Shown here one piece after another: positions 46,194-57,924 of a stretch of 64,000 nt of DNA. The stretch is from contig OY755039.1 in NCBI GenBank assembly GCA_963576565.1, positions 136,162,869-136,226,868 on the forward strand, in the 5' to 3' direction. Both the position numbers and the translations under genes were made by a program. Each line of letters opens with the position of its first letter. Positions within the stretch are counted from its first letter, which is position 1. The notes below the pieces were generated by a model, which was not told where the DNA came from, made no database searches, and saw nothing but the letters and a program-made list of their open reading frames with translations. Origin of the DNA: Aspidapion aeneum. Its lineage: Eukaryota > Arthropoda > Insecta > Coleoptera > Brentidae.

Positions 46194-46420
46194 TAGGTAC
46201 GGGTAGACCTCATAGATGTCTATCAGGGGAAATGAATCGACCTCTGCCTTCCGTAGATTTTAGGTACTCTCTGACCCGGAGGGTTAGCAGCTGTCTAGGG
46301 TCGCTTTCCCAGGGATACGGGAGAAGACCACACCGGTATGAAAGGCGGAGAGGAAGGACCTCGGTACGGCGGACATAGCGTAGGTGGCAACCCTTCTTTT
46401 TGGGGAAAATATAATAGGAA
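46194..46420 (+). repeat. Copy of the RTE 5' region
   Basis: It is about 85% similar by eye to 25,136-25,345 ('gatgtctatcaggggaaatg', 'cggtatgaaaggcggagagg', 'gtggcaaccctt'). No RT coding follows here. The frames on it are non-coding shadows shared by both copies. Confidence 0.7.
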
Positions 46421-47045
46421 AAACACTGCAGCGTCTGACTCAGAATAAGCGGCTGCAAGCAGCGTCTGTCCCAGAATGGGCGGCTGAATACAAACTCACC
46501 AACACGGCTGGCAAGCGTGGTGTTTTAATGCCACAACCCCAATGAAAAAATCATGACGAATTTGAAAAGTTATAGATACCGATAGGTATTTCATAAAGAA
46601 TTTTGGCAAAATGGGGTTCGAATACTTTCTCCACTTATTTTAAAAAGCGCCATAACTTGCGCGGGAAATTGTACCCGCGTCAGAGAACAGATAAATTTAT
46701 ACCGCAACCTGGCGGCTTATTGCTTTTTGAATCCTATTGTATTAAAATTTAATCGTCTACTTAACTTTAAATCGTATACTTACTTTAAAGTTTATAAAGA
46801 ACCAAAAAAAAAACGAACATGGCGAACAGAAAACACAGGGTATAATGGTTTCAGATGACTCATTGTTTGAGACTCGCCTATCAATTTCGGGTAAGTGCAT
46901 GGGACAGGTCGATCTCAGCCAGAGTAGTTCAGAAGATTCACATGGTAATGATAACATCTGCAAAATCTATTGAAAATTAGGAATTTCCTTTTGCACCAAA
47001 TTTAAATTATTTAGATTATGGACAGTGTTAAAACAAATTGATAAA
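46421..47045. other. Unassigned stretch
   Basis: It includes a short duplicated phrase 'gcagcgtctg..cagaat.agcggctg' near 46,428-46,485. No gene is seen. Confidence 0.4.
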
Positions 47046-47910
47046 TAAAAGAACTATACAAAGGCTCCAAATCTAAAATTAAAATTGGAAATCAACTTTC
47101 AAAAGAACTCCTGTTAACGAAAGGCTTAAGACAGGGATGTTGTATCTCTCCAACGCTTTTTAAAATATATATCGCAGTAGCTCTAAAAAACTGGAATCGT
47201 AAAGTAGACGGCATGGGAATACAACTTGACGACCAATTTACCATATACACACTACAGTTCGCTGAGAACCAAGTAATTGTAGCTAATGATAAAGAAGAAA
47301 TGGAGTATGATGAGAAAGTTAACGGAAGAATACCAAATGTGGGGGTTAACAGTGAACGTGGACAAGACACAGTACCTATGTAATGGAAACGAATCAAGTG
47401 AGTAAGTGAACTAGACAATGGACAAACAATATCTCGATGCTATGAATGTGTATACTTGGGTGTCACATTTGATAAGACAGGAACAGAATGTAAAGAACTG
47501 AAAAAAGGAATAATAAAAGCAAAAAAGGTTATTGGATGTCTTATTATTTTATGGAGCAGAGAGATAAAAAAGAATGTAAAATTTAACATATAAAAAACAA
47601 TGGTGAAAAGCACGCTGTTGTATGGAATAGAGACTTGTCGCGTAAGAGAATATCTAGAACATCATATAATAAATGAGATCATAAAAGAAAGAATGGGAAT
47701 CCAGGGAAGCATAACGGATGTTATTATTAAAAGACAATTGCTATGTAACGGCCATGTACAACGGAATGAACAACAAAAGATTACCAAAGCAGGTCCTAGA
47801 ATGGCAACCAATAGAGCGCAGAAACTAAACTGGAATGGCAACAGTCAATCCAAAGATCAATGAGTCAAGAGAGGTGGAGAAGAGGCGTCGGACAACATAG
47901 AGAAACGTTC
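47046..47910 (+). pseudogene. Diverged RTE-like LINE fragment
   Basis: It contains RT blocks related to the 25,865-28,390 protein: LTKGLRQGCCISPTLFKIYI (47,119), then YTLQFAENQVIVAND where FADD has become FAEN, then C-terminal pieces in other frames (47,600-47,863: KSTLLYGIETC, IKRQLLCNGHVQRNE). Multiple frameshifts, stops and lost catalytic residues are present. It is an older, separate subfamily. Confidence 0.75.
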
Positions 47911-48949
47911 TAAACCGACATAGTAGTAGTAGATCATCAAGTATAGCCAAGTCTCCAATGAGGATCATCAGCTACCGTAAATCAAACTGTATGTATGAAC
48001 CCAACGATTATAAACACACAGGATTGCCTATTTGCTCGAATCTTTTAGCGGTAGGCGGCGCCTTGCTTACGTCACTAGTGGACCTCTGCTCAGCGCGCTT
48101 CATATAATACACATTGCAATCGTGAGTTTTTCCCGCTTTTTTCTTGCTTATTTGCAAACAAATTTTTTATTCGTGTTAGTAAATATAATTAATAATTTCA
48201 TTTATTCAAAACAAATGATTTGATAAATCAAGAATTTGCTCTAAGAGCTGAATTTTCCTACCAGACGATATGTTGGAGTTTGTTTTTTAAATAGTTGAAA
48301 GTTTTAGAATAGAAGTAGGATTTTTTAAAAAAGTTTAATCAATTTAAATCATTAGATGTATAATTTATTGTTTTTGTGGCCGATATAATAAAATACACTT
48401 ATATTATGCAGTAACAAAAAGGTATTTATTTGATATTTCAGATCTAAAATTGCAATATTTATTATATTATTATATCAAAAACCAGTCAGTTTTTGGAGAA
48501 AACAACCAAATAAGATGTGTTTTTATGCTATAAATCAATAGATTTTCATAAGTTTTTTTTCAAATGATTTACATTGTTTGTGTTATGAGTTGTTTTTATC
48601 CCACCCAGCGCCCGTTTTCACTCCTTCTTCTGTAACATGTTTCTGATAACTATAACCTATAAAGAGACTAAAAAAACTTAAGAAAAAAACTGAAACTAAA
48701 CTTGGAGAAACTGTCTACAAAATAAACTTTCCAATAATCAGTTTCAGGCATAATTACCAATTTTCTTTAATGTGATTAATTTAATGAGCAAGGAGTTTCC
48801 AAAAATCAAAAAAAATTAAAAGTTTATATAAATATAATAATATAAAAGTATATATATTTATATTTTTAGTCTACACTGAAAGAGGGAACACAAAGCTTTT
48901 ATTTCAACAAAAAATTAATGTGCTTTCTTTTTATCAATTCACTTAATTC

Positions 48950-49345
48950 ACATTTATAAAGGTTTATCATAACAAAAATATTTCATGTAGAAAAAGCCAA
49001 GTACGCGAAAGTGGTCTTCCATAAAAAGAATTGAGATAAAAGTAAAGCCAAGGTTTACAATACAAATTTCAAAATGAATGATTCTTACTAGTTTGGATTT
49101 TTTTTTTAACTTTGCTATTCCAGCCAAACTTCTTTAAGTTCAATTTCCTAAGAGTCATTTGCAGCCGTAATAGCCAAGTTTAGAAAAACATTCCCAAACT
49201 AGTAAGAACCATTCATTTTGAAATTTGTATTGTAGAACTTGGCCTTACTTTTATCTCAATTCTTTTTGCGGAATACCACTTTCGCGTACTTGGCTTTATT
49301 TACATGAAATGTTTTTGTTATGATTTCACTGCTTTTTTAAAGGAT
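48950..49345. mobile_element. Foldback element with about 145-bp arms
   Basis: The left arm contains 'gccaagtacgcgaaagtgg' and 'attcttactagtttgg'. The right arm repeats both inverted ('ccaaactagtaagaaccatt', 'ccactttcgcgtacttggc'), with a loop of about 95 bp. The outer arm ends ('cataacaaaaatatttcatg') recur near 38,690. Confidence 0.75.
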
Positions 49346-49429
49346 TTGGATAATATTTAAGTTTTAAAGTAGTAAAATATACGGGATATTGTTCAAAATT
49401 TTTGCAATGCCTTATTAAAGATGTTGAGT

Positions 49430-50250
49430 TTTTTTTATATTTTCCTATGGTTTTATCATAGTTCTTATCAGCCTTCTAAAGCTCAGCTCTCTAGTGTTCC
49501 TGGAAGTAGGCAATGTTAATTTTTCATAACTTTACATTTTTATAGGGAAGGAAAGTAAATTAAAATCTTAGCGTTTTCTTTAAAAGCTCAGCTTTCTAGC
49601 ATTTCTGGAAGTGGACAATGCTAATTTACATAACTTTACATTTATAGGGGAGGGAAGTAAATTAGAATTTTGGGAGGTTTTAATTTTTTTCTATAGTTAC
49701 TATCGGCCTTCCAAAGCTCAGCTCTCTAGCGTGTCCAGAAGTGGGCAATGTTACTTTTACATTACTTTACATTTTTAGGGGAGGAAATTAAATTATAATT
49801 TTGGGGTTTTAAAATTTTTTTCTATAGTTTTATCATAGTTCCTATCAGTCTGCCATTTCTGGAAGTGGGCAATGTTACTTTTACATAACTTTACATGTAT
49901 AGGGCAGGGAAGTAAATTAGAATTTTGGGGTTTTTTGATTTTTTCCAGGGGTTTGGCAGACTTATGTCTGCCAAATTTCAGCTTTATAGCATGTCTGGAA
50001 GTACAGTAGAATTTTGATGATCTATACATGAGTGAGTGACAATTTCGACGTTTTTTGAAATTTCGTAACTACTTCAGTACTTTTGGGAGTTCCATGAAAC
50101 TAAACATGAAGGGATTGTTAACTCCATGGAGATCTACGACTGTGCTTTGAGATTCGTAGCTCATTCCGAAGTAGAGTTTTAGAGGTCAAGTAATGTTGCA
50201 AGAAAAGATGGTACGGCGCGTGAACTTGGCGAGGCACGGCTGTGCCCTCA
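49430..50250. repeat. Degenerate tandem array of about 125-bp units plus tail
   Basis: Four to five units with 'aagctcagctctctagcgt', 'ggaagtgggcaatgttac' and 'taggggaggg' are followed by the tail 'cattccgaagtagagtttta'. It matches 1-640. Confidence 0.8.
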
Positions 50251-50610
50251 GATTTACCTCCTAAATAGTCAACCACACCGTCAAATAAATGAAAAAACGC
50301 AAAAAAACGGAGGTAAAAACGTCAAAAACACCTTAAAATCACACGAACTCTCAATACAAACAAAGCAACTGGTCCACTGGTGACGTAAGCAGACACTGTT
50401 CGTCTCGCTGAGCGACGTTAACATTAGTTAAATGGAAGTAAGCAATCCTGTGTGTTTATAATCGTTGGTATGAACCAAGGTATGAACTCATGGCGGCATT
50501 AGATATTTTGTATTTTATTAAGAAACATGTAAACGTAGTAAATGTCTTCAAATGTTTTGCAAGTTGACGATAATAGGTGTAAAACGAAGCTTTTTCCTGT
50601 AATGTAGGGT

Positions 50611-51316
50611 GTTCATGGGGCGTGTTATCTGCGCAAATTTATATTTTCTTGAAGCCTTTTTCCTCGCAGTAACTACAAGTTACCAGGTAACCTGGTTACT
50701 CGTTTTCTGTTTTTCTTCGCTAATTACCACTAACTACAACGTCATGTGTAACCACATAGTGTAAGCAACCTAGCAGACGTGGTTGCTGAAATATTTTGAG
50801 GTTAAGATCTTTATTTTTGTTTTTTTATTCAAAATGTTTAATTTAAATATATATATTAACAACGAATTATGTTTGCTAACGGTAGAAAATTATGCAAATT
50901 ATAACAGATTATTAATGGTAAGTTATTTTTTTAAATTTTTTGTAGTAATCTTTTTTAAAGATAGGTTCACATAAATTAATAACAGGTCTTCCAACTTGTA
51001 CAAGTAAATAAATTAAACTATCACCCCCTGTTAAATTAACTATTTGAAAAATAGTGCTCAGCTATTAATTTCACCCACCCCTCTTTTTCTATGGAATACA
51101 AGGGAGCGTGAGTCAATTGGAAATGTCATCCACAGCTGACTGTCTGAGGTGATACAGCGGTTACTCCGAGTAACCGTGACGTCATTGGGAGTAACTTAAA
51201 TGAGTGACTAGTAATCTCGAGGAAAAAGGCTTTTGGGCTCTGGTTGGTTGATTTAAAAATTTGAGCCAATCAAAGCATAAGAAAAAAAATCCACGTGGAT
51301 AATACGCTTGATGGAC
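50611..51316. mobile_element. Imperfect TIR element (tentative)
   Basis: 'gaagcctttttcctcgcagtaact' near 50,652 is inverted near 51,232, and the outer phrase 'gttcatggggcgtgttatct' is inverted as 'ggataatacgcttgatggac' near 51,315. GTTAC/GTAAC palindromes fill the ends. No TSD was found. Confidence 0.45.
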
Positions 51317-53825
51317 AACTGGATTAGGTGATTCATGTTGCATCTAAACTCTTTTAAAGTTAGGTAAACTTATTCTCTTTATTGTAATTATATTGGTATA
51401 CATTTAAGTTGTAAATACTTGGGTGGGTAAAAAAAACAAAGAAAAAAGAATCAATAATTTACTTTCTTATTTTTTCTCAAAAATGATATTTTATAAACTA
51501 AAAAAAAATAAACATTTTTGTAATTAAGGAAAAACTAAAGACCCCTCGCACAAGCTGCAACAGTGGTTTCAGTGGGGAATTTTTTATTTCCTGCCATCTA
51601 TGTTAATTGAAATGAAATGATATGTACATTTTTTAAGGATTTTTGGGAAATAAAATTATATTATGTTATGTTATGTTATACGGCTTCGGCGAAACGTATA
51701 TACAGCAACTACACAATAAGTATGAAATTATTCCCTCTTGTAAGACTGCGCCCATTTTGTACTTATAAGACCCTTATAGAATGTATGTATGTATGTATCT
51801 AATTATGTATTTGTTTAGTTCCTTACTTTTTGCTGTAAGAATTCCTGGTACTTACTTAATAATTTCTTATTTTTTAAACATTGTTTTTAGTGTTTTTTCA
51901 TTATCAACTTTTATTTGTTACTTTTAAGCCCTTGGTGTGACACCCTGTAAGTGTCCTTTGTATTTATTTTAAAAAATATCGGTTTCTGAAGTGCAAAATT
52001 CTTTAGGTGCGTCTAGCAGTTTTTGTGGGTAGTGAATTGAACCGAGCCGTCAGGCTCGGCTATGTAACGCTCATTCGGGTGAAGTCGGCTCGAGTCGACT
52101 GAGAAACATTCAGCGAGCGATATGATGATGCAGATGAAGTTTACACTTCTGCCGTGTGGTCTTAAGCACACACAATTTGTTTACTTATATACAGTTTAAA
52201 ATTAAAAATTTTTATTCTAACTTATATATATAGTTGATATTGTATTAAAGTGACACCGCGTCATCAAAACCTTGATGGGCGGGAAGGGAGTAGAGGGGTA
52301 CATACAGTGGCACGCACTTTCTTTAATTTTTTTATTGATATTGATTCCCAAAATGAAGCACTGCACTAATTACTAGTAGTCATTAGCTTACTCTTTTACT
52401 TGCTTTTTATTGATGTCTTCTTCTAAACGATTTCATTAGAAAGGAACATAATATATACTTTTATCTGATTGTTACGAACATATTATTGATTTAGCCGGGC
52501 TTTGACGTTTTCTATTCGTTGTGGTTTTGACTGTTTATGTCAAACAAATTATGACGGAGCTTTTTACAAAACAAATTACCGGTTTTGCAACTAAATCAAT
52601 ATTTGCGCACATTTTAATATAATTTTGGATCCTCTTTTATATCTAGGATCTTTATTTATTCGGTAAGTATATTTGATCTCTTCATTAAAAAGTCTTAGTG
52701 TTTTATTCTTCGAACATTAAACCGCCGAGCGGCACACTGCATGTATAAAGTGAAACACTAATTTTTTAATGCTTCTTTACTTAGATTTTGCCGCAAAATT
52801 TGGTTTACCATAGCTATGACGCGGTGCCACTTTAATTCAACATCAACTATAGGTTATACTACTTTGTAAGATATTTTTTGAAACACGTTTCTCTTTACTT
52901 TTGACTTTGTGTGAATGCGAAGGCATAATGAACACCAATAAAAAAAACTGAAAAAAAATGTTCTTAACTGTAAATAGTGAAATTTTACTTGGTGTAACGA
53001 AATGTTGCTTCTATACATACTGCACTACAAGTGAGTTCTCTACAAACTCATTCTGTACATCATAAAATGAAAATTTTATTTCTTTTGAAACGAGATATTA
53101 AATCGGGAATAGTTGACCAAAAGAAGCGTCGAGTGTGCGTAAACGAAGGATCCATCTGTATAATAAAGCGAATACATTGGCCGTTCAGCCATATTGACTC
53201 TGCTGCCTAATGAACATGTCAGAAGATTTTATAGGAAAGTTTTTGAACAGCGTATAAATACATGAGAACTAGCTTGAAAATGGAGATATTATGAGTAATA
53301 AGGTAAAAATACAGTATACCGTAAAGCCTAGCGACTTAAAACAAATTTTCTCAAGAGGCTTAAACGATATATGCCATTTTCAAGCGAATAACTAGTAATT
53401 ACTAGTATTTACCAAAGGCGTTTAAGCCGCCGTGGTAAATACCACTCCTTGAAGAGTGACGTCACGAATGAGCCCTTTGTACGTCATTTGTTTATTACCG
53501 GTAATTACCACACTTTTGAGGAAGGTTATTGGGTTTTCTAACCTCACAATCATTTGTTTTGTTTCTTTTTGCGTGAATTTTTGCAATGAGTGGAATTTAT
53601 CGTGTGTGCCTCAATTGTAAAGGAAAATTGTACAAAGCGATGGCTTCCTCTATATTGTCTTGCCAAAATTTTTTCCGTTTTATCAACCCTTGGCCTTCTC
53701 TAATATTGTCAATGTAGACTTTGATACACGAAATATTATAATTATTTTAAAAAAACAGTATCATTGTACTCCTCTAACCACTGTTTATTATATATAAGCT
53801 TTTTTTCCATATTAAACTATATATA
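51317..53825. other. Unassigned stretch left of the errantivirus
   Basis: It contains (TTATG)n near 51,660, (ATGT)n near 51,782, a GC-rich hairpin at 52,046-52,063, and 'ctagtaattactagta' near 53,391. No supported gene is seen. Confidence 0.4.
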
Positions 53826-54165
53826 TGTTATATTAAAAATATGCGTAGGTGTATTTACTTAATGCGTAGTTTCTAGAATAAGTTAAGACGTAATACCATA
53901 ATTGCACAATATTGCTATTGTTTTCAAGATCATATAAAAGTCATTTGATAAACATGTTTACTTCCATATTCTTCGGGAACCCACGCGAAGCTGTGTCAGC
54001 ACTCTTGTAACTATAAGTAGGCTAGCAGGTAAACAACGTCTTTTAGGTTTGACTTAGCATCTAAACGGTTCACATCTAACTTTAAAGTTGTCTTATTTGT
54101 AAAAGTGACTAAATAAAATAAAGTTATTTTTTAAAAAAGAGTTTTATTAAGCTCGCATCTAAAAT
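53826..54165 (+). repeat. 5' LTR
   Basis: This 340-bp repeat is identical to 62,253-62,591 except for one A (taaaataaaag versus taaaataaag near 54,118). It has a TATA-like CATATAAAAG at 53,931-53,940 and AATAAA near 54,114. Confidence 0.93.
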
Positions 54166-54166
54166 T

Positions 54167-54177
54167 GGCGCAGTCGT
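54167..54177 (+). promoter_or_regulatory. Primer binding site, tRNA-Ser-like
   Basis: TGGCGCAGTCG starts one base after the LTR. Its first bases match the tRNA-Ser-type site used by the 297/17.6 group. The match ends after about 11 bases. Confidence 0.75.
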
Positions 54178-54597
54178 GCGGATTTTTTTGAACACGTCGT
54201 ACTCTAAGTCGCGTGGTGAAGTTCTAACTTCTTTACGAAAAATAAAGGACATACGTGCTAAAAAAAGTGCTAAAAATCAAGAACATTGTATAAAAAACTG
54301 GTCACCAGTCTCCATTCGTGGATATACATCGTTCCTGAACAGAAGTGACTCGAAGAAAATAAAAGAAGAAAAATACCAGTATAAACTGAACAAAGTAAAC
54401 GAAACATTCAACACTGAAGACTTAAATTGTTGTGTGTGAGCAAGGAGTTGAACCCAGCCTTTGGAAGTGGCTACGAATTTTCTATTGGAACTTCGTGAGA
54501 CGCCCGGAATTGAACCCAGCTTCTGAGGGTTGCTGCGCAACAAAGTCCTTCAGCAGATTGAATCAAATAAGAAAAAAGAAGAAAGAAGAAGAAACAA

Positions 54598-54623
54598 ATG
54601 AAGACAACACTTTCTATGTAAGC
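54598..54623 (+). promoter_or_regulatory. Candidate env start codon and splice donor
   Basis: I see no other ATG between the LTR and this one at 54,598. The candidate donor GTAAGC begins at 54,618. Splicing to the acceptor ending at 60,298 would put this ATG in frame with env. Without splicing, the same ATG opens a 7-codon frame that stops across the donor, ahead of gag. Confidence 0.6.
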
Positions 54624-54781
54624 AACTTTATTATTATTTCCTTTAATTATTGTTATTTTTTGAACTTGCTGTCAACCTCCGTGTGTGTACACGTAAAACT
54701 ATTATTTAATTTTATAAATAATTAAGTTTCAATTTAAAACATCTTATTTTATATTTATTAAGTTTTAAAAATACTTTAAAA

Positions 54782-56059
54782 ATGTCAAATCCAGATAATA
54801 TTAATCAAAATCAAGCTCCAACAACAACAACAATTGAACCTTATAAACTTTCCGAAATATTTTCGTTACTACCAGAATATGATGGTAACCCTATTAATCT
54901 TAATACCTTTATAAATGCGTGCGATCTGGCGTACCAAATGTGTATTCCAACACAAAGATCATTTTTAATTGTCAAAATTAAAAATCAATTACGCGGAGAA
55001 GCCTCTAGATTAATTAACTCGCAAGACTTAGATACATGGGCACAAATTAAACGAATGCTTCTTGCCCATTACGCGGATCAAAGAGATTTGTCAGCTTTGA
55101 CTCAAGATCTCCAAAAATTATTTCAATTACCAAACGAAAGTCCTTTAATTTTTATTTCAAGACTTCAAGTCCATATTGCTAAAATAAATGCTGCAATTAA
55201 TAAACAGGACTTAACAAATATTGAAAAACAAGCTCAAGGTACACTAATCGAAACAATGATTTTAAATACTTTATTAACAGGCTTAGATAAAGACTTAAGT
55301 TTAGTCGTAAGAGCAAGTAAACCTGCAACATTTTTAGAAGCAGTTTCTTGTGTTAAATCTGAACTTCAATTTGAATATTTTCAAAAACAAAGACTTCATA
55401 AATTGCAATTTTCTCAAAAATTAAAACCTAGTCAACAAAAAATTTGTTCTTTTTGCAAAAGATCGGGACATTTAATACATGAGTGTAGAACGAAACAAAA
55501 TAGTAGAACTATTCAAAATTACATACCAAACTTTAATCCGACTTTACCTTCCACGTCAAATTATAGACAAACTCAAACTTTCACCCCAAATTATAGACAA
55601 AATCAACCTTCCACGTCAAATTTTAAACAAAACCAACCTTCCACGTCAAACTATCGACCAAATCAATCACCAACATCTAACAATTATAGACCAAATAATC
55701 AAGGAAATTATTTTAGGTCTCAATCAAATAATAATCCTCAATCAAACAATAATCAAAGATCAAATTTTCAAAATAAACCTATGCATTTTATGGAAAATGT
55801 AGAAAATGGAACTCAAGATTTTGAAGATACTTATCAAAATCAAACTAATGATTTTTCTAATGATCAAAATCTTTATGATAATAATTTTGAACAATATGAA
55901 GATGTTTCTTTTGAACAAGAATATGAATCTAATGATGAACAAAATGTAAATTTTCGAAGACAAGCCTCGGAAATCGATCAAACGTTAATAAATTTTCAAA
56001 CTATGTCAATACAGAACGAACACGATCAAGCGAACCAAACTCAAAACAAGTTCATGTAA
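54782..56059 (+). CDS. gag: Gag polyprotein
   Basis: This 425-residue frame starts at ATG 54,782. Residues about 20-200 form the helical capsid-like region (LPEYDGNPINLNTFINACDL is typical of gypsy Gag). A CCHC zinc knuckle, CSFCKRSGHLIHEC, follows at about residues 222-235 and would bind genomic RNA. Next come short repeats (PSTSNYRQNQ type) and an Asn/Gln/Asp-rich tail. It would form the particle in the cytoplasm. The last 120 bp overlap pol in the -1 frame. The frame is intact. In spliced env RNA this gene is removed as intron. Confidence 0.92.
   Translation: MSNPDNINQNQAPTTTTIEPYKLSEIFSLLPEYDGNPINLNTFINACDLAYQMCIPTQRSFLIVKIKNQLRGEASRLINSQDLDTWAQIKRMLLAHYADQRDLSALTQDLQKLFQLPNESPLIFISRLQVHIAKINAAINKQDLTNIEKQAQGTLIETMILNTLLTGLDKDLSLVVRASKPATFLEAVSCVKSELQFEYFQKQRLHKLQFSQKLKPSQQKICSFCKRSGHLIHECRTKQNSRTIQNYIPNFNPTLPSTSNYRQTQTFTPNYRQNQPSTSNFKQNQPSTSNYRPNQSPTSNNYRPNNQGNYFRSQSNNNPQSNNNQRSNFQNKPMHFMENVENGTQDFEDTYQNQTNDFSNDQNLYDNNFEQYEDVSFEQEYESNDEQNVNFRRQASEIDQTLINFQTMSIQNEHDQANQTQNKFM
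55939..56059 (+). promoter_or_regulatory. gag-pol overlap with two A-AAT-TTT slippery heptamers
   Basis: The pol frame is open only from 55,939, and gag stops at 56,059. In the gag frame, A AAT TTT occurs at 55,948-55,954 and again at 55,990-55,996, each fitting the X XXY YYZ pattern for -1 slippage. Which one is used is unknown, and no downstream structure was evaluated. Confidence 0.65.
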
Positions 56060-57924
56060 AACATCAAATTTTAACTTTTTCAAGTAATCTTTATTATTTT
56101 ACAGACATTACACAAAAATTTAAAATTTTAGTTGATACAGGTGCTAGTTGTTCTGTTTTTAAACCAAAAACATGTGAGCAATATTTACAAAGATTTCCTG
56201 AAAATGTAACTATCAAAGGCATTTCAAATGAACCAATTTCAATTAACGAATCAGTTTTAATTCCTTTTACTTTGAAAGATCCTTTTAAAGTACTAGTTTG
56301 TGATCTTGACATAGGATTTGATGGACTAGTAGGATCAGATTTTTTAAAACATTATAATTGCATTATTGATTATCAAAATAATAAATTGATTACCAATTTT
56401 AAAACAGTTCCTTTATATAGAACTAACCCAGAACAAAAAGACTTTACTGTAAATAATGAACCAATAAAAAATATAATACAAATAGAAGGAAGAACAGAAA
56501 GAGCTTTTAAATTAAAAACAGATACATTAAAAAATACAGAAGTTATTTTACTAGCTCAACAAAAAGACAAATATTACATTCCTAATTGCATTGTTAAAAT
56601 AAATGAAAAAGGAGAATTTTGTACAACAATTATTAATGCCTATGCAACTACTAAAACGATAAATTTTGATAATTTTGAATTTGAAAATTTACCTAGCAAC
56701 TCAAAAACAACTGAAGTATGTTTTAATCTAAAAGAAAATAAACCAGTAATAAGAGAACATGTAATAGCAAAGCAATTAAGATTAGATCACTTAAATGACG
56801 AAGAAAAAGAAATCATAACATCACTTTGTCTAGATTTTTCGGATATATTTTACTTAGAAGGACATAATTTAACTTTTACAAGCGAAATTAAACACTCCAT
56901 TCACACCAAAGAAACCAAACCAATTTTTACAAAGTCCTATCGATATCCTCAAGTACATAAACAGGAAGTAAAAAGTCAAGTTTCAAAAATGTTAGAACAA
57001 GGAATAATTCAACATTCTGTTTCTCCATGGTCCTCTCCAGTATGGGTAGTACCAAAGAAATTAGATGCTTCAGGCAAACAAAAGTGGAGAGTTGTAATTG
57101 ATTACAGAAAGTTAAATGAAGTTACAATTGATGATAAATATCCCTTGCCAATGATATCAGATTTACTTGATCAATTAGGACATTGTGAAAACTTTTCAAC
57201 TTTAGATCTTGCATCAGGATTCCACCAAATTGAGGTAGATCCTAAAGATACTCAAAAAACAGCTTTTTCAGTTGAAAACGGTCATTATGAATACATTCGA
57301 ATGCCGTTTGGACTTAAAAATGCTCCATCAACATTTCAAAGAGTTATGGACAATATTTTACTTGGTATCCAAAACGAAAGATGTTTGGTATACATGGACG
57401 ATATTATTATTTATTCAGATACAATTAATGAACATGTCAAAAGACTAAAAGAAGTTTTTTCTAGATTAAGAAAAGCAAATTTAAAGATTCAACCAGATAA
57501 GTGTGAATTCCTACGAAAAGAGGTTGCATATCTAGGTCACATAATAACAGATAAAGGTGTAAAACCTAATCCAAATAAAATTTCAGCTTTGAAAAATTTT
57601 CCAGAACCCAAAAATCAAAGAGAAATTAAAGGTTTCCTAGGATTAGCAGGATATTATCGACGATTTATCCAAGATTTTGCCAAAATTTCTAAACCATTAA
57701 CTAAATTATTACAAAAAGATCAACCATTTGTTTTTGACGCAACCTGTAAAGAATCTTTTGAAAAATTAAAAAATATTTTGACAACCAGTCCAATTTTGAT
57801 TTATCCTAATTTTAATGAACCTTTTCTTTTAACAACTGATGCCAGTGGTTATTCAATAGGATCTGTGTTATCTCAAGGACCAATAGAAAAAATTTGCCTA
57901 TTGCATATGCCTCAAGAACTTTAA
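55939..57924 (+). pseudogene. pol: Pol, first part: protease, reverse transcriptase, start of RNase H
   Basis: This is in the -1 frame relative to gag. Protease: ILVDTGASCSVFK with the catalytic DTG at 56,134-56,142. Reverse transcriptase: KSYRYPQVHKQEVKSQVSKM, WRVVIDYRKLNEVTIDD, FSTLDLASGFHQIEVD with the first Asp, FGLKNAPSTFQRVM, and catalytic YMDD at 57,391-57,402. The tether and the beginning of RNase H follow (LTTDASGYSIGSVLSQG). The frame is then lost in a short A-run near 57,890, where RNase H continues in the next frame. Apart from that break the motifs are intact. It makes cDNA from the element's RNA inside Gag particles. Confidence 0.92.

Larger units (their letters stand above)
48002..50467. 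mobile_element. Long-TIR element with 9-bp TSD (MULE-like)
   Basis: Inverted ends begin with 25 identical bases (CAACGATTATAAACACACAG...), diverge, then agree again at 'GCTTACGTCACTAGTGGACC' about 65 bp inward. The perfect 9-bp duplication 'gtatgaacc' lies at 47,993-48,001 and 50,468-50,476. A 9-bp TSD with long TIRs fits Mutator-like elements. No transposase is seen. The interior has a hairpin element and a tandem array. Confidence 0.7.

Noticed and set aside
52046..52063. Hairpin CCGAGCC-GTCA-GGCTCGG as a terminator or small RNA
   Set aside because: Single short hairpin without an adjacent gene or second copy.
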